Positions 6,341-6,948 of a stretch of 6,948 bases of DNA are shown here, piece by piece. A model generated the notes under the pieces. It did no database searches and had not been told where the DNA came from. It saw only the letters and a list, made by a program, of their open reading frames with translations. Origin of the DNA: Paratractidigestivibacter sp963591565 (GTDB taxonomy: Bacteria; Actinomycetota; Coriobacteriia; Coriobacteriales; Atopobiaceae). The stretch covers positions 1-6,948 of the forward strand of contig CAVAUD010000105.1 in the NCBI GenBank assembly GCA_963591565.1. Direction: 5' to 3'. Position numbers and translations under genes: made by a program. Position 1 is the first letter of the stretch. Every line of letters starts with the position of its first letter.

Positions 6341-6400
6341 TACCGTTCGCGGAATGTCGCGTTTCTTGGCAATACGCAGTTGAGGCTAAGGTTTTGTCAT

Positions 6401-6443
6401 AAAAAAGGAACCTATACGAACGCAGGCGTGTTCGTATAGGTTC
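6401..6443 (-). terminator. Rho-independent terminator downstream of the FGGY kinase gene
   Basis: GAACCTATACGAAC (6408-6421) and its exact complement (6430-6443) make a 14-bp stem with an 8-base loop. In the minus-strand transcript the stem is followed by C and then six U (6406-6401), a classical intrinsic terminator. It should end messages coming from the kinase gene at 6662-6948 and insulate the rbs operon. It works in this direction only: the plus-strand side has no U-run. Confidence 0.88.
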
Positions 6444-6494
6444 AGCAAAACAAAGGACCGCATGCGACGGGCTCGCCCCTTCGTTCTTCAGCAC

Positions 6495-6539
6495 AATAAA
6501 ACGCTCCAAGTGGTACTTCGTGCACCACTTGGAGCGTTT
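6495..6539 (-). terminator. Upstream terminator-like hairpin, possibly bidirectional
   Basis: AAACGCTCCAAGTGGT (6499-6514) and its exact complement (6524-6539) form a 16-bp stem with a 9-base loop. In the minus transcript the 3' arm ends in UUU and continues UAUUG, giving a modest U-rich tail. In the plus direction UUUC follows. It lies 123 bases after the kinase stop and about 55 bases before the stronger terminator at 6401-6443, so the two form a tandem pair. Confidence 0.65.
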
Positions 6540-6556
6540 CATGGACTGTTTTCGCG

Positions 6557-6599
6557 CCACCTCGACGGATTTCTTGCCGAGGTGGTACCACCTCGACGG
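6557..6599. repeat. Palindrome plus 12-bp direct repeat
   Basis: CCACCTCGACGG occurs twice, at 6557-6568 and 6588-6599. Between them, 6578-6595 is a perfect 18-bp palindrome, CGAGGTGGTACCACCTCG. The segment CGAGGTGG (6578-6585) can therefore pair with either flanking copy, giving two exclusive hairpins. The loop of the left one contains GGATTTCT, which also occurs at 6640-6647. The cluster lies in the 3' untranslated region of the kinase gene and looks like a REP-type repeat. Confidence 0.7.
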
Positions 6600-6661
6600 G
6601 TTCCCGACGAGAAGCCCGGTCGGGCAGGCGCCAGCAGGCGGATTTCTCGCCGCACCCCGCG

Positions 6662-6948
6662 CTAGTGCGTCGTGGCCTGCTTCAGCGCAAGGTGCCATCC
6701 GGCTCGCTTGGCGTCGACGACGGCGGCATCCATCGCCGGCTCAAACACCCGGCGCGAGACCTTCTCGTAGATGGCGTTGCCCTCGTAGAGGCCCGCGGAG
6801 CGCCCGGCGACGAAGCCCGCGCCCGCGGCGGAGAGCTCGTTTAAGCTTGACACCACCACGTCGGCGCCCGCCATGTCGGCCTGGAACTGCATAAGGTAGC
6901 CGTTGGCGGTCACGCCGCCGTCGGCGCGCAGCTCGCCCACCGCAAGGC
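6662..6948 (-). CDS. FGGY-family kinase, glycerol-kinase-like, C-terminal part only
   Basis: The last 95 or so codons of a gene that enters from the right edge; its start lies outside the window. FGGY kinases phosphorylate glycerol or sugars with ATP in the cytoplasm. The visible C-terminal domain has LRADGGVTANGYLMQFQADM, close to the ATP-binding region of glycerol kinase (LKVDGGASVNNFLMQFQ in E. coli, by recall), then ELSAAGAGFVAG and the ending RRVFEPAMDAAVVDAKRAGW, again like glycerol kinase. It ends with TAG. A terminator follows at 6401-6443, so it is probably a separate transcript from rbs. The tail cannot settle whether it is GlpK or a paralogue acting on another polyol or pentulose, so no symbol is given. 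Confidence 0.85.
   Translation of the reverse strand, partial: LAVGELRADGGVTANGYLMQFQADMAGADVVVSSLNELSAAGAGFVAGRSAGLYEGNAIYEKVSRRVFEPAMDAAVVDAKRAGWHLALKQATTH

Larger units (their letters stand above)
6102..6400 (-). promoter_or_regulatory. Promoter, operator and leader region of the rbs operon
   Basis: A 299-base non-coding stretch upstream of rbsB that is clearly more AT-rich than the genes, most of all at 6190-6210 and 6295-6340. It must hold the operon promoter, because a terminator at 6401-6443 separates it from the gene upstream. I could not choose one convincing -35/-10 pair: TATAGAT (near 6265-6271) could be a -10 but lacks a good -35. A 7-bp-arm inverted repeat lies at 6224-6244 and the motif CTAAA recurs at 6304-6340. 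A 5-bp-arm dyad, CGTGT at 6160-6164 with ACACG at 6174-6178, is another weak operator candidate. Long minus-strand frames here have Arg/Pro/Ala-rich content and no family features, so no gene is called. Confidence 0.6.
6445..6661. other. Non-coding 3' region of the kinase gene
   Basis: Between the kinase stop and the terminator at 6401-6443 there are about 220 bases without a credible gene. The stretch is packed with folded structures: the hairpin at 6499-6539, the palindrome cluster at 6557-6599, a 5-bp dyad, GCCCGGTCGGGC (6614-6625), and a 4-bp stem around GATTTCT (6637-6651). The minus-strand frame across 6336-6698 is Arg/Ala-rich, runs through these hairpins and shows no family features, so I do not call it. 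Confidence 0.6.

Noticed and set aside
6557..6599. T-box riboswitch from the GGTGGTACCACC motif
   Set aside because: The next gene is a sugar-binding protein far downstream, beyond a terminator. The specifier-loop architecture is not visible and the palindrome explains the motif.
6336..6698. 120-codon minus-strand frame after the kinase gene
   Set aside because: It runs through both terminator-like hairpins and a palindrome, overlaps the kinase 3' end, and shows no family features.

Overview
The window is a GC-rich bacterial segment carrying a ribose uptake and entry operon, read entirely on the minus strand. Several traits suggest a Coriobacteriia member, probably Collinsella or a relative: high GC, a twin-arginine lipoprotein with a long serine linker as the sugar-binding protein, TAG as the usual stop codon, and short palindromic repeats between genes. 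This placement rests on recall of the style of such genomes and was not searched.

In transcription order (high to low coordinates) the layout is: the 3' end of a glycerol-kinase-like FGGY kinase gene (6948-6662); a 560-base non-coding region with two terminator-like hairpins, a cluster of palindromes, an AT-rich island with a repeated short motif, and the leader of the next operon (6661-6102); rbsB, the ribose-binding lipoprotein (6101-5079); a 13-bp intercistronic hairpin; a DUF2291 lipoprotein gene (4973-4329); rbsA, the double ATPase (4313-2769); rbsC, the permease (2735-1653); rbsD, ribose pyranase (1650-1096); rbsK, ribokinase (1117-212); and a nested array of four 24-bp repeats (31-179) after the last gene.

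The genes form one pathway. RbsB captures the sugar outside the membrane, RbsC with RbsA imports it, RbsD converts the pyranose form toward the form the kinase uses, and RbsK makes ribose 5-phosphate for the pentose phosphate pathway. The DUF2291 protein is a likely accessory lipoprotein of unknown role. No regulator gene lies in the window.

I found no wholly new multi-gene system. The most unusual feature is rbsD. Its conserved 131-residue core keeps every expected catalytic residue but has no stop where the family normally ends. The frame runs on for 53 residues, through a perfect 16-bp-arm palindrome, and overlaps rbsK. The repeat families at both ends, the hairpin after rbsB and the DUF2291 gene also merit a second look.
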